A stretch of DNA of 64,000 bases from Pseudomonadota bacterium (GCA_021851405.1 JAJZDW010000018.1:1-64000), one strand, 5' to 3'. Positions 14,604 to 24,254 are shown, counted from the first letter of the stretch. The notes: generated by a model from the letters alone, not told the origin. Numbers and translations: made by a program.

Positions 14604-17033
14604 ATGCACGGTGCGGTGCGCAGAACTCGACGGTGCGGGCGAACGGTCGCGTGGGTTGCGGCGTGCGGTCTGCTGGCGAGCTGGGGCGCTGCGGCTCGAG
14701 GCGCCGATCGTCCACCGGCACCGCACCTCGTTCGTCCGCGCTCGCATCGAGCGCTCAAGGCGATCGTCATCAATGCCGCACCGCTCGCCGGGTCCGCGGT
14801 GCCGCTCGATGAGATTCCGGCGAATGTCCAGGTTCTCAGCGCCGCTTCGCTCTCGGCGCAGGGTACGGCCAGTCTCACCGGCGCGCTCAACGCGCAGCTG
14901 AGCAGCATCAACATCAACGACAACGTCGTCGATCCATTCCAGCCGGACATTCTGTATCGCGGCTTCGAGGCCTCGCCCGTGCTCGGCACCCCGCAGGGGC
15001 TCGCGGTGTACGAGAACGGCGTGCGGATCAACGAGGCGTTTGGCGACACGGTGAACTGGGACCTGATCCTGCCCGCGGCGATCCAGCAGGTCGAGCTGAC
15101 CAGCGCGAGCGCGGTGTACGGACTGAATGCACTCGGCGGGGCGATTTCCCTGACGATGAAGAATGGCTTTACCTACCACGGCGGCGAGGTGCAGCTGTCC
15201 GGCGGATCCTTTCATCGTCAGGAAATCAGCGCCCAGTACGGGATGCACTCGGGCATGTTCGGGTTCTACGTGGCCGGGCGCGGGCTGAACTGGCGGGGCT
15301 GGCGCGAGTTCTCGAGCGATCAGCTGCGCGATCTGTTCGCCGTGGCGAGTGTGCATGGAGCGGCCGGATCGCTCGATCTGAGCTATGCCTGGGACGACAA
15401 CACCCTCAAAGGCCAGAGCTCCGCGCCGGTACAGGAACTCGCGATCAATCGCTCGCTGGTCTTCACCGGTCCGCAGGCCAATCTGAATCGCCTGAAGTTT
15501 CTCACGCTCAATGGCCGGCTGAAGCTGCCGGGACACTGGACGCTGGCGGCCGTCCTCTACTACCGGGACTTCGCCCAGGCCGTCGCCAATGGCAACGGCA
15601 CCAATTACATCGCCTGTCGCACGATGCCGGGCGTGCTGTGTCAGCCCGACGGTGTCACGCCGCTGACGAATGCGGCAGGAGAGCCGTTGCCGGACATCTC
15701 GGCCGGCGGCACGCGGTATATCGGGGAGAACGACTTCGAACTGCTGCACAGCTGGGGCCGGGGCGCGACGCTGCAGGTCGCAAACGACGCCGCGCTCTTC
15801 GGTCACGACAATCACCTCACCGTCGGTGCGGCGGTGGATTACGCCTCGAGCGGCTACTACGCCGGTGCCCAGGTCGGTGTGCTCAATGCCGCACTCCTCG
15901 TGCAGCCCTCGGGGCTGTTCGTCGATACCCCGGAGAATTCCGCCGGCGCCCTGGCCAACGGCGATGCGGTGCCGGTGAACGTCGATTCAGTCAACAAGGC
16001 CTTCGGCGCCTACCTCACCGATACGTTCAAGGTGACCTCGGCGCTGGCGGTGACCGCCGGCGGTCGCTACAACATCGCGCACGTGAATCTCGCCGATCAG
16101 CTCGGCACCCGACTCAGCGGCTTCAATCGCTTCGTTCACTTCAATCCGTCGATCGGCGCAACGTATGCCCTCGGGCCTGCGACCACGCTCTATGGCGGCT
16201 ATTCGGTGAACAACCGCGTGCCGACCCCGGGGGAGATCGAGTGTTCCGATCCCCAGGCCCCCTGTCTCCTGCCGGCCAGTCTCTCCGGTGATCCGCCCAA
16301 TCTGCGCCAGGTGGTCTCGCATACCACGGAGGCGGGTCTGCGCGGGACCGTGACCAGAGTCCGTTTTCTGGGGGCGGCGCTGCGGTGGAATTTCAGCGTC
16401 TTTCGAACCGTCCTGCACGATGACATCCACGGTGTCGCAACGTCACTGAGTTCGGGATATTTCGCCAATATCGGCGACACGCGGCGTCAGGGACTGGAAA
16501 CGGGCGTGAATTTCAGCGCGCCGCGCTGGTCGGCCTACCTGCATTACAGTCTCGTGCGGGCGACCTTTCTCACTTCCCTGCGGATCCCATCGACGTCGAA
16601 CCCGTTCCAGGATGCGAACGGGACGATCCGCGTGCAGCCCGGCGATCAGTTTCCCGGGATCCCGGAGAATCGCTGGAAATTCGGCGGCGACGTCTCGTTG
16701 TCGCCGTCCTGGAGCATCGGGACGAGCGTCAATATCGTGAGCAGCGTCTATTACGTGGGCGATGAGTCGAATCAACTGGCGCCGCTGTCGGGGTACACCG
16801 TGGTCGATCTGCATTCGAGCTACCGGCCGCGCCACCACGTGCGGCTGTTTGTCTCCATTGAGAACCTGCTCGACAGTCATTACGCCACATGGGGCATTCT
16901 GAGTGATCCGACCGGAGTCGGTGCACCGGGGATCCCCGTGAATGCACAGACCAATGGTCCGGGCGTGAACAATCGATTCATCAGTCCGGCGGCGCCTCTC
17001 GAGGTGTTCGGTGGGGTGCGTGTACGCTTTTGA
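14604..17033 (+). CDS. TonB-dependent outer-membrane receptor
   Basis: Start chosen at ATG 14604 behind GGGAGG; a GTG 24 bases earlier is also in frame. The roughly 809-residue product has a signal peptide (about 1-34) and a plug domain ('IPANVQVLSAASLSAQGTASLTGALN', then 'DILYRGFEASPVLGTPQGLAVYENGVRINEAFGD' and 'LTSASAVYGLNALGGAISL'). A beta-barrel follows, ending in 'LEVFGGVRVRF' with the usual terminal Phe. It imports a large substrate across the outer membrane using TonB energy; 'KAIVINAA' may be the TonB box. The substrate is not evident: no siderophore or metal genes are nearby. It is divergent from the two-component operon and followed by the retropepsin-TPR gene. Confidence 0.9.
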   Translation: MHGAVRRTRRCGRTVAWVAACGLLASWGAAARGADRPPAPHLVRPRSHRALKAIVINAAPLAGSAVPLDEIPANVQVLSAASLSAQGTASLTGALNAQLSSININDNVVDPFQPDILYRGFEASPVLGTPQGLAVYENGVRINEAFGDTVNWDLILPAAIQQVELTSASAVYGLNALGGAISLTMKNGFTYHGGEVQLSGGSFHRQEISAQYGMHSGMFGFYVAGRGLNWRGWREFSSDQLRDLFAVASVHGAAGSLDLSYAWDDNTLKGQSSAPVQELAINRSLVFTGPQANLNRLKFLTLNGRLKLPGHWTLAAVLYYRDFAQAVANGNGTNYIACRTMPGVLCQPDGVTPLTNAAGEPLPDISAGGTRYIGENDFELLHSWGRGATLQVANDAALFGHDNHLTVGAAVDYASSGYYAGAQVGVLNAALLVQPSGLFVDTPENSAGALANGDAVPVNVDSVNKAFGAYLTDTFKVTSALAVTAGGRYNIAHVNLADQLGTRLSGFNRFVHFNPSIGATYALGPATTLYGGYSVNNRVPTPGEIECSDPQAPCLLPASLSGDPPNLRQVVSHTTEAGLRGTVTRVRFLGAALRWNFSVFRTVLHDDIHGVATSLSSGYFANIGDTRRQGLETGVNFSAPRWSAYLHYSLVRATFLTSLRIPSTSNPFQDANGTIRVQPGDQFPGIPENRWKFGGDVSLSPSWSIGTSVNIVSSVYYVGDESNQLAPLSGYTVVDLHSSYRPRHHVRLFVSIENLLDSHYATWGILSDPTGVGAPGIPVNAQTNGPGVNNRFISPAAPLEVFGGVRVRF

Positions 17034-17130
17034 CCTGATCGGCCGCGCTTCGGTTGCAGGCGGTTGCCGGCTTCGGGTAGGCTGACTGCAGAGTCAACCG
17101 GGTGCGGACGGAAGCAGACGGACGAGGGGC

Positions 17131-18969
17131 ATGCGGTACCGGGGATGGGCGTTCGCTTTGGCGCTCGCGGCGCTGGGCATCGGGTCGGCGGCAGCAGGCG
17201 GTTGTCGGATCGAACGGCTGCCGGCGGTTCCGGTCACCTTCAGGGATCTCAGGCCGATGGTGTCGGCCGCGATCAATGGGCGCAAAGCCCGCTTCATCAT
17301 CGACACCGGCGCCTTCTGGAGCATGCTGACACCGCAGGCGCGCTCGGAGTACGGACTGTCCGATGACGCCCCCGGAAGGAGGGTGCAGCTGAATGGATTC
17401 AACGGCAGCATCGAGGCGTACGTCACTTCGGTGCGCGTCTTCACGTTTCTGAACGTTCCCTTCCACAACGCCCAGTTTCTGGTCGGTGGCAATGACTTTC
17501 AATCCGGCGCCGTCGGGCTGCTCGGCGGCACCATCCTGCATCTGGCCGACGTGGAGTACAACTTCGGCGACGGCCAGATGCGCTTCGTCATCGCCAAGCA
17601 TTGTGGCCACATCCCACTGGCGTACTGGGCGCGCGGAGCGAGTGTGGGAGCGGTCAAGCTGCGCCCGATCAGTGCGCGGCGGCCGTTTCTGATCGGCCAC
17701 GCCCGAGTCAATGGCCAGCGGATCCGGGTGTTGTTCGACAGCGGCTCGCCCCGCTCGATGCTGGCGCTGCGCGCGGCGCGCCGGGTTGGCATTTCGGTCT
17801 CCGCGCCGGGGGTGCGAGCCGCCGGGCCGTTCACCGGCGTAGGTCGGCGCTGGCAGCGCTCCTGGGTGGTGCCGGTGGCGCAGGTGCAGATCGGGGATGA
17901 AAAAATTGAGCACACCGCGGTGTTGCTCAGTAATTTCCGGCTGCCGGGTCTGCATATCGGCATGGTGCTGGGCGCGGATTTCTTCCTGTCACATCGCATC
18001 ATCATCTCCAAGCGCCGTCACATGATGTACTTCACGTACAACGGCGGGCCGGTCTTCGATCTGGGCCATCGGTACCTGATTGAACAGAGCGGAGGGGCGC
18101 CGGTGGAAGCCGGTCCGGGTGTGCCGATGTCCTCGCGTCCTGGCGGCGCACCGGTGCGCCGCCAGGACGCCTCGCACGCCGCCAGCCACTCGATGCGCCG
18201 CGGCATGGCGCTTGCGGCCGAAGGGCAGTACCGACGGGCGCTCGTGGATCTGAATCGCGCCTGCGCCCTGGAGCCTCAGAACGTCCATTATCGGTTGCGG
18301 CGCGGCCGAGTCTATTGGGCGCACGGACAACCGGCGCTCGCGCTGAAGGATTTCAATGCGGCGATCCGCGCGCGCGCGAATTTTTACCCGGCGCATCTGG
18401 CCCGCGCGCAGCTGCTGCTCTCCTGGGGACACGCACCGGCGAGCGCCCGCCGGCAGGCGACGGCGGACATCAATATTGCCTCGCTTCTGGCGCCGGATGC
18501 GTCGATCCAGCGCCTGCAGGTCGCCGATTTATACGCGCGTATCGGCCGGTATTCCGATGCGCTGCGGGCGATCGATCTGTGGATCTACTACCACCGCCGA
18601 GATGCGCTCCTGCCGCTCGGCTGGAATACGCGCTGTTGGATTCGAGCCGAAGGCAATCTGCAACTGCACCGGGCGCTGCGCGATTGTGAGCGGGCGGTCG
18701 GGCGGTTGCCGCAGAACGCGGGGGTGTTCGAGGATCTGGCGCTGGTGTACCTGCGCCTCGGGGAGCTGCGGCGGGCGATTGCGAGTTACGATCAGGCCTT
18801 GAGCAGGCAGCCGCAACTGGCCGCAGCGCTCTATGGGCGCGGGCTCGCGGAGTTGCGCGCGCAGCAACTCACCGCCGGTCGCACCGACCTGGCGGCGGCG
18901 ACGAAGGTCGATCCGGACGTCACGCGGCTGTTCGCGCACATGCATTTGCGGCCCCTACCCACCCCCTGA
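17131..18969 (+). CDS. Double retropepsin-like aspartyl protease fused to TPR repeats
   Basis: 612 residues with an N-terminal signal peptide ending near 'SAAAGG'. Two retroviral-type aspartyl protease modules follow: 'RFIIDTGAFWSML' (D58) and 'RVLFDSGSPRSML' (D203). Each has its own flap-like and 'GLLGGTIL' / 'GMVLGADFF' beta segments, so the two Asp could form one active site inside a single chain, as in pepsin. From about residue 350 to the end are TPR helices ('RGMALAAEGQYRRALVDLNRACALEP' and later units). It probably acts in the periplasm on envelope proteins. It lies about 100 bases downstream of the TonB receptor gene on the same strand; the shared role is unknown. Confidence 0.75.
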   Translation: MRYRGWAFALALAALGIGSAAAGGCRIERLPAVPVTFRDLRPMVSAAINGRKARFIIDTGAFWSMLTPQARSEYGLSDDAPGRRVQLNGFNGSIEAYVTSVRVFTFLNVPFHNAQFLVGGNDFQSGAVGLLGGTILHLADVEYNFGDGQMRFVIAKHCGHIPLAYWARGASVGAVKLRPISARRPFLIGHARVNGQRIRVLFDSGSPRSMLALRAARRVGISVSAPGVRAAGPFTGVGRRWQRSWVVPVAQVQIGDEKIEHTAVLLSNFRLPGLHIGMVLGADFFLSHRIIISKRRHMMYFTYNGGPVFDLGHRYLIEQSGGAPVEAGPGVPMSSRPGGAPVRRQDASHAASHSMRRGMALAAEGQYRRALVDLNRACALEPQNVHYRLRRGRVYWAHGQPALALKDFNAAIRARANFYPAHLARAQLLLSWGHAPASARRQATADINIASLLAPDASIQRLQVADLYARIGRYSDALRAIDLWIYYHRRDALLPLGWNTRCWIRAEGNLQLHRALRDCERAVGRLPQNAGVFEDLALVYLRLGELRRAIASYDQALSRQPQLAAALYGRGLAELRAQQLTAGRTDLAAATKVDPDVTRLFAHMHLRPLPTP

Positions 18970-19075
18970 TCGCCACGGAGGGGAGGGGATTTACCTAGGG
19001 GCTTGTGCGAATGCATTCCGACGGGTCGGTTTGCGAGAGTGCATCGGTGGCCAGCGGCCTTCCGAGGAGACTCTG

Positions 19076-19690
19076 ATGAACCGATCGACATCCACTCCGG
19101 TGGCCTTCTTGTTCGCAACACTCATGTCTTCGTCGACGGTGTTCGCGCAGAACGCAGGCCGTGGCGCGGGGGCGCCGGCGCGCAGCCCCCTCGGCAGCGC
19201 GACGCGGCTGCAGCAGCCGAGCCGGTGGGCGACCCAGGAGCAGGCTCGGGTGCACGAGCGGCGGCTGGAGCGTCTGTACAGCCGAGACCTCAAGCGCGAG
19301 CAGGACCGGGACCGCATCTACGGCGCAAATCTGATGAGCAGCGCCGAGCGGACGCAGTACGAGGAGCATCTGCGCTCGCTGGCGACGGAACAGGAACGTG
19401 TTCAGTACCGCATGGAGCATCAGCATCTGATGCAGCAGCGCGCCGCGGCACGTCATGAGCACCTCGGAGCGGCGCCGAGCGAGGCGCAGATTCGGGCCCA
19501 GGAGCGAGTGCGCCAGCAGGAACGGGAGCAAATCTACGGCTATTCGAGGATGACGCCCCAGGAAGTCGCCCACTATCAGGCGCAGCTGGGGGCAGCACGT
19601 ACGGCTCAGGAACGCGAACACATCCGCGCCGAACATCGGCAGCAGATGGAGGCGCGAACCCGGGCACGCGGTGACTCGCCGCCGCAGTAG
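19076..19690 (+). CDS. Exported charged protein with two YG-M-E-R repeat modules
   Basis: Start at ATG 19076 behind GAGGAGA. The 204-residue protein has a signal peptide (cleavage near 'VFA-QNAG') and then is almost entirely helical and rich in Arg, Glu and Gln. Two similar modules of about 43 residues, 81-123 ('IYGANLMSSAERTQYEEHLR' ...) and 153-194 ('IYGYSRMTPQEVAHYQAQL' ...), share the pattern IYG..M(S/T)..E...Y...L......ER...R.EH...M. Related small periplasmic proteins are common in Gammaproteobacteria but have no assigned function as far as I know. It stands alone between two plus-strand genes. Confidence 0.7.
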   Translation: MNRSTSTPVAFLFATLMSSSTVFAQNAGRGAGAPARSPLGSATRLQQPSRWATQEQARVHERRLERLYSRDLKREQDRDRIYGANLMSSAERTQYEEHLRSLATEQERVQYRMEHQHLMQQRAAARHEHLGAAPSEAQIRAQERVRQQEREQIYGYSRMTPQEVAHYQAQLGAARTAQEREHIRAEHRQQMEARTRARGDSPPQ

Positions 19691-20130
19691 GGCGCACGGA
19701 TCGTGACCCGAACGGGGGGTGAGGCGGCCTCTGCGCCTGGAGAGCGGCACGCCGTGGTCGATCAGGCCCTGCGCGCTGACGGCGGTCGCGCCACGAGGTC
19801 CGAGACGGATGTGCCGGTGCCCGGGTTGCCGATGGCCATCGGTGGCCTCCCAGGGGGCCCGTCCCCGCGGTCCGCCGGGGCGCTCAGAGGATCCCTCAGG
19901 GACGATGCGAGTGGCGCGCTCGCCCGGGGGCCGGACGCAGAGCGTCACGGTCTTGGCGAGGCTCTCCGGGAGAGCACCCGCCGCCCGCCTTCGGGCGCGG
20001 GCGTGCCGTGCAATTCGAGCCCAACGTCCGCAACGATCTGGGACGTCGCGGCGCAGGACGGGTCGCGCGCGCCCCCGGCGCCGCGGTCTGCGTTGATCCG
20101 CACCGTATCCGCAACGAAGGACGTGGACCC
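19691..20130. other. Intergenic region, no supported gene
   Basis: 440 bases. A plus-strand frame runs through most of it and ends in an ATGA overlap with the next gene, but its Arg/Gly/Ser/Pro-rich translation has no domain character. On the minus strand a short piece reads MAIGNPGTGTSVSDLVA, faintly like a trypsin-type protease fragment, then hits a stop. Possibly a decayed gene; not callable. Confidence 0.4.
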
Positions 20131-21765
20131 ATGACAGCCGCACGGGTATCCCATCGAGTGCTTGCCGAGGGCGCTGGCGAATTGCTGCCGGAGGAGTTGA
20201 GTGGGCTGCTGAGCCCGCACGCCTATCCCCATCCGGTCGAGGGGGTCGCGGTGATCGAGACCCCCATCTCCTGGGTGCTGCTCGCTGGTGCGTTCGCCTA
20301 CAAAATCAAACGCCCGGTGCGCTATGCGTTCGTCGATCAGCGCATGCTCGAGTATCGCCGGTGGCTGTGCGAGGAGGAGTTGCGTCTCAATCGCCGCTTC
20401 GCCCCGGAGCTGTATCTCGAGGTGTGTCACATCGTCGCGGCCGGCAGGCACCTGCGCATGCGAAGCGGTTCGACCGATGCGCACCCGGTGCTCGAGTACG
20501 CGGTGCGGATGCAGCGATTCGATGCGGCGGACGAGCTCGATCAGCGCCTCGCGGAGGGTCGTCTGCCACTCGAGGTGCTCGAGACCTTCGGCCGGAGCCT
20601 GGCGGACATTCATGCCACGCTCCCGTCGGTCACGCAGGAGAGCCCCTGGGGCCGGCCGGAGCACGTGCGCACGGTGCTGGCGGAGAACCTGCGCGAGTGT
20701 GCCACGGCCGCCGAGGTGTTCGGGCGGCGGGAGAGCGTGTCGTCTCTGCAGGTCGCGCTCGAGCAGCGCCTGGCAGAGGCGAGTCCGGCGATGGCGCTGC
20801 GTCGGGCGAGCGGGCGGGTGCGCGAGTGCCACGGCGACCTGCACAGCCGCAACCTCATCGTGCGCGAGGGGCGCCTCGTGCCGTTCGACTGTTTGGAGTA
20901 CGAGCCGGCATTTCGCTGGATCGACGTCGCCGATGAGATCGCGTTTCTCACCAGCGATCTGACGGCGCGCGGCTATCGGCGACATGCGCACGCGTTTCTG
21001 ACCTCGTATCTGCAGCGCTGCGGCGACTATCACGCGTGCCGGGTGCTGCGCCTGTACGAGGCGCACCGGGCGCTGGTCCGCGGCAAGGTCGCGGCGCTGT
21101 CGGCGGCCACGCGTGCGGAGACGGGACGCTCGGTGCTGCGCGCGGAGTTTGAGCGGCTGGTGGCCCACGCCGCCGCGGCGCTGGCGGTGCGCCAGCCGCG
21201 CCTGGTGCTGATGAGCGGACTGTCCGGTTCCGGCAAGACGTGGATCGCCCGGCAGCTCACCGAGCGCCTCGATGCGGTGCATTTGCGCTCGGACGTCGAG
21301 CGCAAGCGCCTGGCCGGCCTCGAGCCGCTTCAGCCGTCCGGCTCGGGACTCGCCACGGGACTATATGCCGCCGACGTGAGCGAACGGGTGTACGAGGAGT
21401 TGGCGCGGGAAGCCTACGATGCGCTCCTCGGAGGCTACACCGTGATCGTGGATGCGACGTTCCTGCGCCGTGCGCAGCGGCGATGCTTCGGGGAACTGGG
21501 CGCACGCGCGCAGACGTCGACCTATTGGGTCCGCTGTACCGCGCCGCTGTCGGTGCTGCAGGAGCGCTTGCGGGCGCGCCCCGCGCAGGGAGATGACCCC
21601 TCGGAGGCCGACACCGCGGTGCTCGAGTGGCAACGGCAGCAGCTCGAGTGGGCGGCTGCGGATGAGGGGCTTGCGTCCATCGAGGTCGAATCCACCGACC
21701 CGCAATCGATCGAGAAGATCCTCGACCTGCTCGGTGCGGAGTCCCGCGGTGCCGAGCGCCCTTAA
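20131..21765 (+). CDS. APH-like kinase domain fused to AAA/P-loop kinase (COG2187-COG0645 type)
   Basis: 544 residues from an ATG behind AAGGA. The N-terminal part (about 1-330) is an aminoglycoside-phosphotransferase-like fold with catalytic loop 'CHGDLHSRNLIV' (H234, D236, N241) and metal motif 'FDCLEY'. The C-terminal part (about 350-540) is a P-loop kinase of the AAA_33 type with Walker A 'GLSGSGKT' (363-370) and 'VIVDATFLRRAQR'. This two-domain architecture is a known conserved bacterial protein without a settled substrate. No resistance function should be assumed. Its stop overlaps the convergent LysR gene stop. Confidence 0.8.
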   Translation: MTAARVSHRVLAEGAGELLPEELSGLLSPHAYPHPVEGVAVIETPISWVLLAGAFAYKIKRPVRYAFVDQRMLEYRRWLCEEELRLNRRFAPELYLEVCHIVAAGRHLRMRSGSTDAHPVLEYAVRMQRFDAADELDQRLAEGRLPLEVLETFGRSLADIHATLPSVTQESPWGRPEHVRTVLAENLRECATAAEVFGRRESVSSLQVALEQRLAEASPAMALRRASGRVRECHGDLHSRNLIVREGRLVPFDCLEYEPAFRWIDVADEIAFLTSDLTARGYRRHAHAFLTSYLQRCGDYHACRVLRLYEAHRALVRGKVAALSAATRAETGRSVLRAEFERLVAHAAAALAVRQPRLVLMSGLSGSGKTWIARQLTERLDAVHLRSDVERKRLAGLEPLQPSGSGLATGLYAADVSERVYEELAREAYDALLGGYTVIVDATFLRRAQRRCFGELGARAQTSTYWVRCTAPLSVLQERLRARPAQGDDPSEADTAVLEWQRQQLEWAAADEGLASIEVESTDPQSIEKILDLLGAESRGAERP

Positions 21766-22655
21766 ACCGCCGTGTCGATCGGGTGCTGCAGCAGGCGCAC
21801 GAAGGCCTCGGCCGCCGGCTCGAGATGCGCGCTCTCGCGCTGCACCATCATCAGCGGGCGGGTGATGGTCAGTGCGCGCACCGGTAGCGTGCGCAGGCTG
21901 CCGTCGGCGAGTTCGTTGAGCATGCAGATGCGCGGCAGCCAGGCGATGCCGCCGCCGTGAACCGCAGCGCGCTTGAGCGCCTCGGTGTTGCCGAATTCCA
22001 TCGTCTCCCCCGGGGTGATGTTCTGGCGCTGCAGGGCCGCAGCGATCAGCTCGCGGGTCCCGGAGCCGTGTTCGCGCATCAGCAGCGCCTCCCCGGCGAG
22101 ATCCGCAGGCTCGAGCGTCTGACGAGCGAACAGCGGGTGATCCGGGGCGGCGACGGGCATGATTTCATCGTGCTGGAAAACGCTACTGCGCAGACCCTGC
22201 AGGTGCAGCGGCCCTTCGATGAACCCGAGCATGAAGCGCATGTCGTCCACGCCCTGGGAGACCTGCTCGGTGTTGCCGACGAACAGCGAGATCTCGACCC
22301 GCGGCCGCTGCCGGCGGAACGCCGCCAGCAGCGGCGGCAACACGTAGGTGCCAATGGTGTTGCTCGCCCCGAGGGTCAGCCGGCCGCGCAGCGCTCCGGC
22401 GATCTCCTGCATCGCGGCCTCGGCGGTGCGCTCCAGTTCGAACAGCCGCACCGCATAGCGATTGAGGACTTCGCCGGCTTGCGTCAGACGCATGCCCTTG
22501 GCGTGGCGCTCGAACAGCGTCACGCCCAGCCGCTGCTCGAAGGCCTTCAATTCGCGCGACAGCGCCGGTTGGGAGACGTGCAGCTTGCGCGCCGAGGCGG
22601 TGAGGCTGCCGGTGGCGGCGACCGTGGCGAAGATGGCCAGATGGTGCAGGTTCAT
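21762..22655 (-). CDS. LysR-family transcriptional regulator
   Basis: 297 residues from MNLHHLAIFATVAATGSL, the standard LysR start; the open frame further upstream is antisense to the pirin gene. The N-terminal winged HTH is 'LTASARKLHVSQPALSRELKAFEQRLGVTLFERHAKGMRLTQAGE'. The effector domain contains 'GRLTLGASNTIGTYVLPPLLAAFRRQRP', typical of the CysB/CbbR subgroup. It would bind a small co-inducer and control genes that may include the adjacent pirin/azoreductase set, though LysR regulators usually sit divergently from targets and this one is in line with them. Convergent with the kinase-fusion gene. Confidence 0.9.
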   Translation of the reverse strand: MNLHHLAIFATVAATGSLTASARKLHVSQPALSRELKAFEQRLGVTLFERHAKGMRLTQAGEVLNRYAVRLFELERTAEAAMQEIAGALRGRLTLGASNTIGTYVLPPLLAAFRRQRPRVEISLFVGNTEQVSQGVDDMRFMLGFIEGPLHLQGLRSSVFQHDEIMPVAAPDHPLFARQTLEPADLAGEALLMREHGSGTRELIAAALQRQNITPGETMEFGNTEALKRAAVHGGGIAWLPRICMLNELADGSLRTLPVRALTITRPLMMVQRESAHLEPAAEAFVRLLQHPIDTAV

Positions 22656-22732
22656 CGCCCCAGTATAGGACGCGAACCGGCGCGCGAGCCGCGAGGATCG
22701 CAGGCGCGCCGCCGGTGCGGCGCGCCACGGGA

Positions 22733-23599
22733 TCAGAACCGCCCGCTCTGAAAGTCCTGGAAGGCCTGCATCAGCTCCTCGCGGGTGTTCATGACGAACG
22801 GGCCGTACTTGGCCACCGGCTCGCGCAGCGGCTTGCCGGCCACCAGGATCAGCCGCGCCGGGGAGTGCGGCGTGCCCGAACCGGCGCGCGCCTCGATGCG
22901 CACCGCGCCGGTGTCGCTGAGGACCGCCAAGTCGTGACGGTCGACCGCCGTGGCGGCCTCGCCCGCGCCGATGGCGACCGCCCCTTCGTAGACATAGACG
23001 AACGCGGTATGCCCGGCGGGCAGAGCGTGGGTGAACTGCCCGCCCGGGACGAGCTCGATGTCGAGGTAGGTCGGCTCGGTCGCCGGTTGCGTGATCGGGC
23101 CGCTCACGCCCTCGACCGTTCCGGCGATCACCTTCACGCGCGCCGCGCCCGACTCGACCCTGGGGATTCGCTGCGGAGCGAACTCCTGGTAGCGCGGGGC
23201 GGTCATCTTCTCGCGCGCCGGCAGGTTGATCCACAGCTGAAAGCCGCGCATGCGTCCTTCCTGCTGCTCGGGCATCTCCGAGTGGATGATGCCGCGTCCG
23301 GCCGTCATCCACTGCACGCTGCCGGGAACGAGCACCCCTTCGTGCCCGTGGTTGTCGCGGTGGCGCATGCACCCATCGAGCATGTAGGTCACGGTCTCGA
23401 AGCCGCGGTGCGGATGATCCGGAAAACCGGCGATGTAGTCCCCGGGATGGTCGGTGCCGAACTCATCGAGCATCAGGAACGGATCGAGATCGGCCAGCTG
23501 GGGCTGGCCGATCACGCGCGTCAGTTTGACGCCGGCGCCGTCCGAGGTGGGCATGCCGCGCACCAGGCGCTCAACGCTGCGGCTGGCAAGAGTATTCAT
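22733..23599 (-). CDS. Pirin-family protein (bicupin, putative quercetinase)
   Basis: 288 residues from ATG 23599, placed behind GGAGAG; a GTG two codons earlier is less likely. It has the pirin signature 'DPFLMLDEFGTDHPGDYIAGFPDHPHRGFETVTYML' with the metal ligands of the first cupin (two His in HPHRGFE). 'VQWMTAGRGIIHSEMPE' supplies a further His and Glu, then the C-terminal cupin 'FVMNTREELMQAFQDFQSGRF' ends it. Pirins bind Fe and act as redox-sensitive regulators or quercetin 2,3-dioxygenases. Clustering with azoreductase and a HxlR regulator suggests a response to quinones or electrophiles. Confidence 0.92.
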   Translation of the reverse strand: MNTLASRSVERLVRGMPTSDGAGVKLTRVIGQPQLADLDPFLMLDEFGTDHPGDYIAGFPDHPHRGFETVTYMLDGCMRHRDNHGHEGVLVPGSVQWMTAGRGIIHSEMPEQQEGRMRGFQLWINLPAREKMTAPRYQEFAPQRIPRVESGAARVKVIAGTVEGVSGPITQPATEPTYLDIELVPGGQFTHALPAGHTAFVYVYEGAVAIGAGEAATAVDRHDLAVLSDTGAVRIEARAGSGTPHSPARLILVAGKPLREPVAKYGPFVMNTREELMQAFQDFQSGRF

Positions 23600-23638
23600 G
23601 GGCACTCTCCGGTCGGGGTGATATCGCTCGATCTGGGC

Positions 23639-24247
23639 TCAGGCGGCCAGCTGGGCCGCTTCGGCCGTGGCGGCCGTAATCGCGGCCTGACGCTGATCGG
23701 GACTGATGTTAACGCCCTCGGCACGCACGAAGGTCACCGCCGTGATCCCGAGGAAGGCGAACACGCCGCGCAGGTAGCTTTCCTGGTGTTCGAGGGCGGC
23801 GGCCGGGGTTTGCGGGCCGTAGAACCCGCCGCGCGAGGAGGCGATGATGACCTTCTTGCCGCCGGCGAGCCCCTGCGGTCCGGTGTCGCCGTAACGGAAG
23901 GTTTTGCCGGCCACGCAGACCCGGTCGATCCACGCCTTGAGCTGCGAGGACACGGTGAAGTTGTACATCGGCGCGCCGACGACGATGATATCGGCAGCGA
24001 GGAAGGTCTCGAGCGCTTCGCCGCCGCGCTGCAGATCCAGCGCCAGCGCGGCCGACTCCGGAGTGGCCCCCTGGGCCGCGGCGAGGTGCGCGCCGGACAG
24101 GTGTGCGAGCGGCTCGGCACCGAGGTCCAGGTAGCGGATCTCAAGCGGCCCGTGCACGGCCTGCAGGCGCGCGACGATGGCGGCGGTCAATTGCCGGCTG
24201 ACGGAGTTCTCGCCGAGAATGCTGGTGTCGATGTGCAGGAGCTTCAT
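23639..24247 (-). CDS. azoR: FMN-dependent NADH-azoreductase
   Basis: 202 residues, flavodoxin fold: '[21 protein letters not shown]' binds FMN phosphate, '[38 protein letters not shown]' and '[12 protein letters not shown]' complete the flavin site. AzoR reduces azo bonds and, more relevantly, quinones by two electrons. It is divergent from a HxlR-type regulator across about 80 bases containing a quasi-palindrome, the standard layout for electrophile-induced azoreductases. The pirin gene follows about 40 bases downstream on the same strand, so the two are probably co-transcribed. Confidence 0.94.
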   Translation of the reverse strand: MKLLHIDTSILGENSVSRQLTAAIVARLQAVHGPLEIRYLDLGAEPLAHLSGAHLAAAQGATPESAALALDLQRGGEALETFLAADIIVVGAPMYNFTVSSQLKAWIDRVCVAGKTFRYGDTGPQGLAGGKKVIIASSRGGFYGPQTPAAALEHQESYLRGVFAFLGITAVTFVRAEGVNISPDQRQAAITAATAEAAQLAA

Positions 24248-24254
24248 GGGTGGC

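Noticed and set aside
19703-20134. Plus-strand frame ending in ATGA with the kinase-fusion gene
   Set aside because: The overlap looks like coupling, but the composition is random-like with no ribosome site or domain, and AAGGA for the next gene already explains its start.
21762-23372. 536-codon frame suggesting a fusion of an unknown domain to the LysR regulator
   Set aside because: The N-terminal extension is out-of-frame pirin-gene sequence; the canonical LysR start is at 22655.
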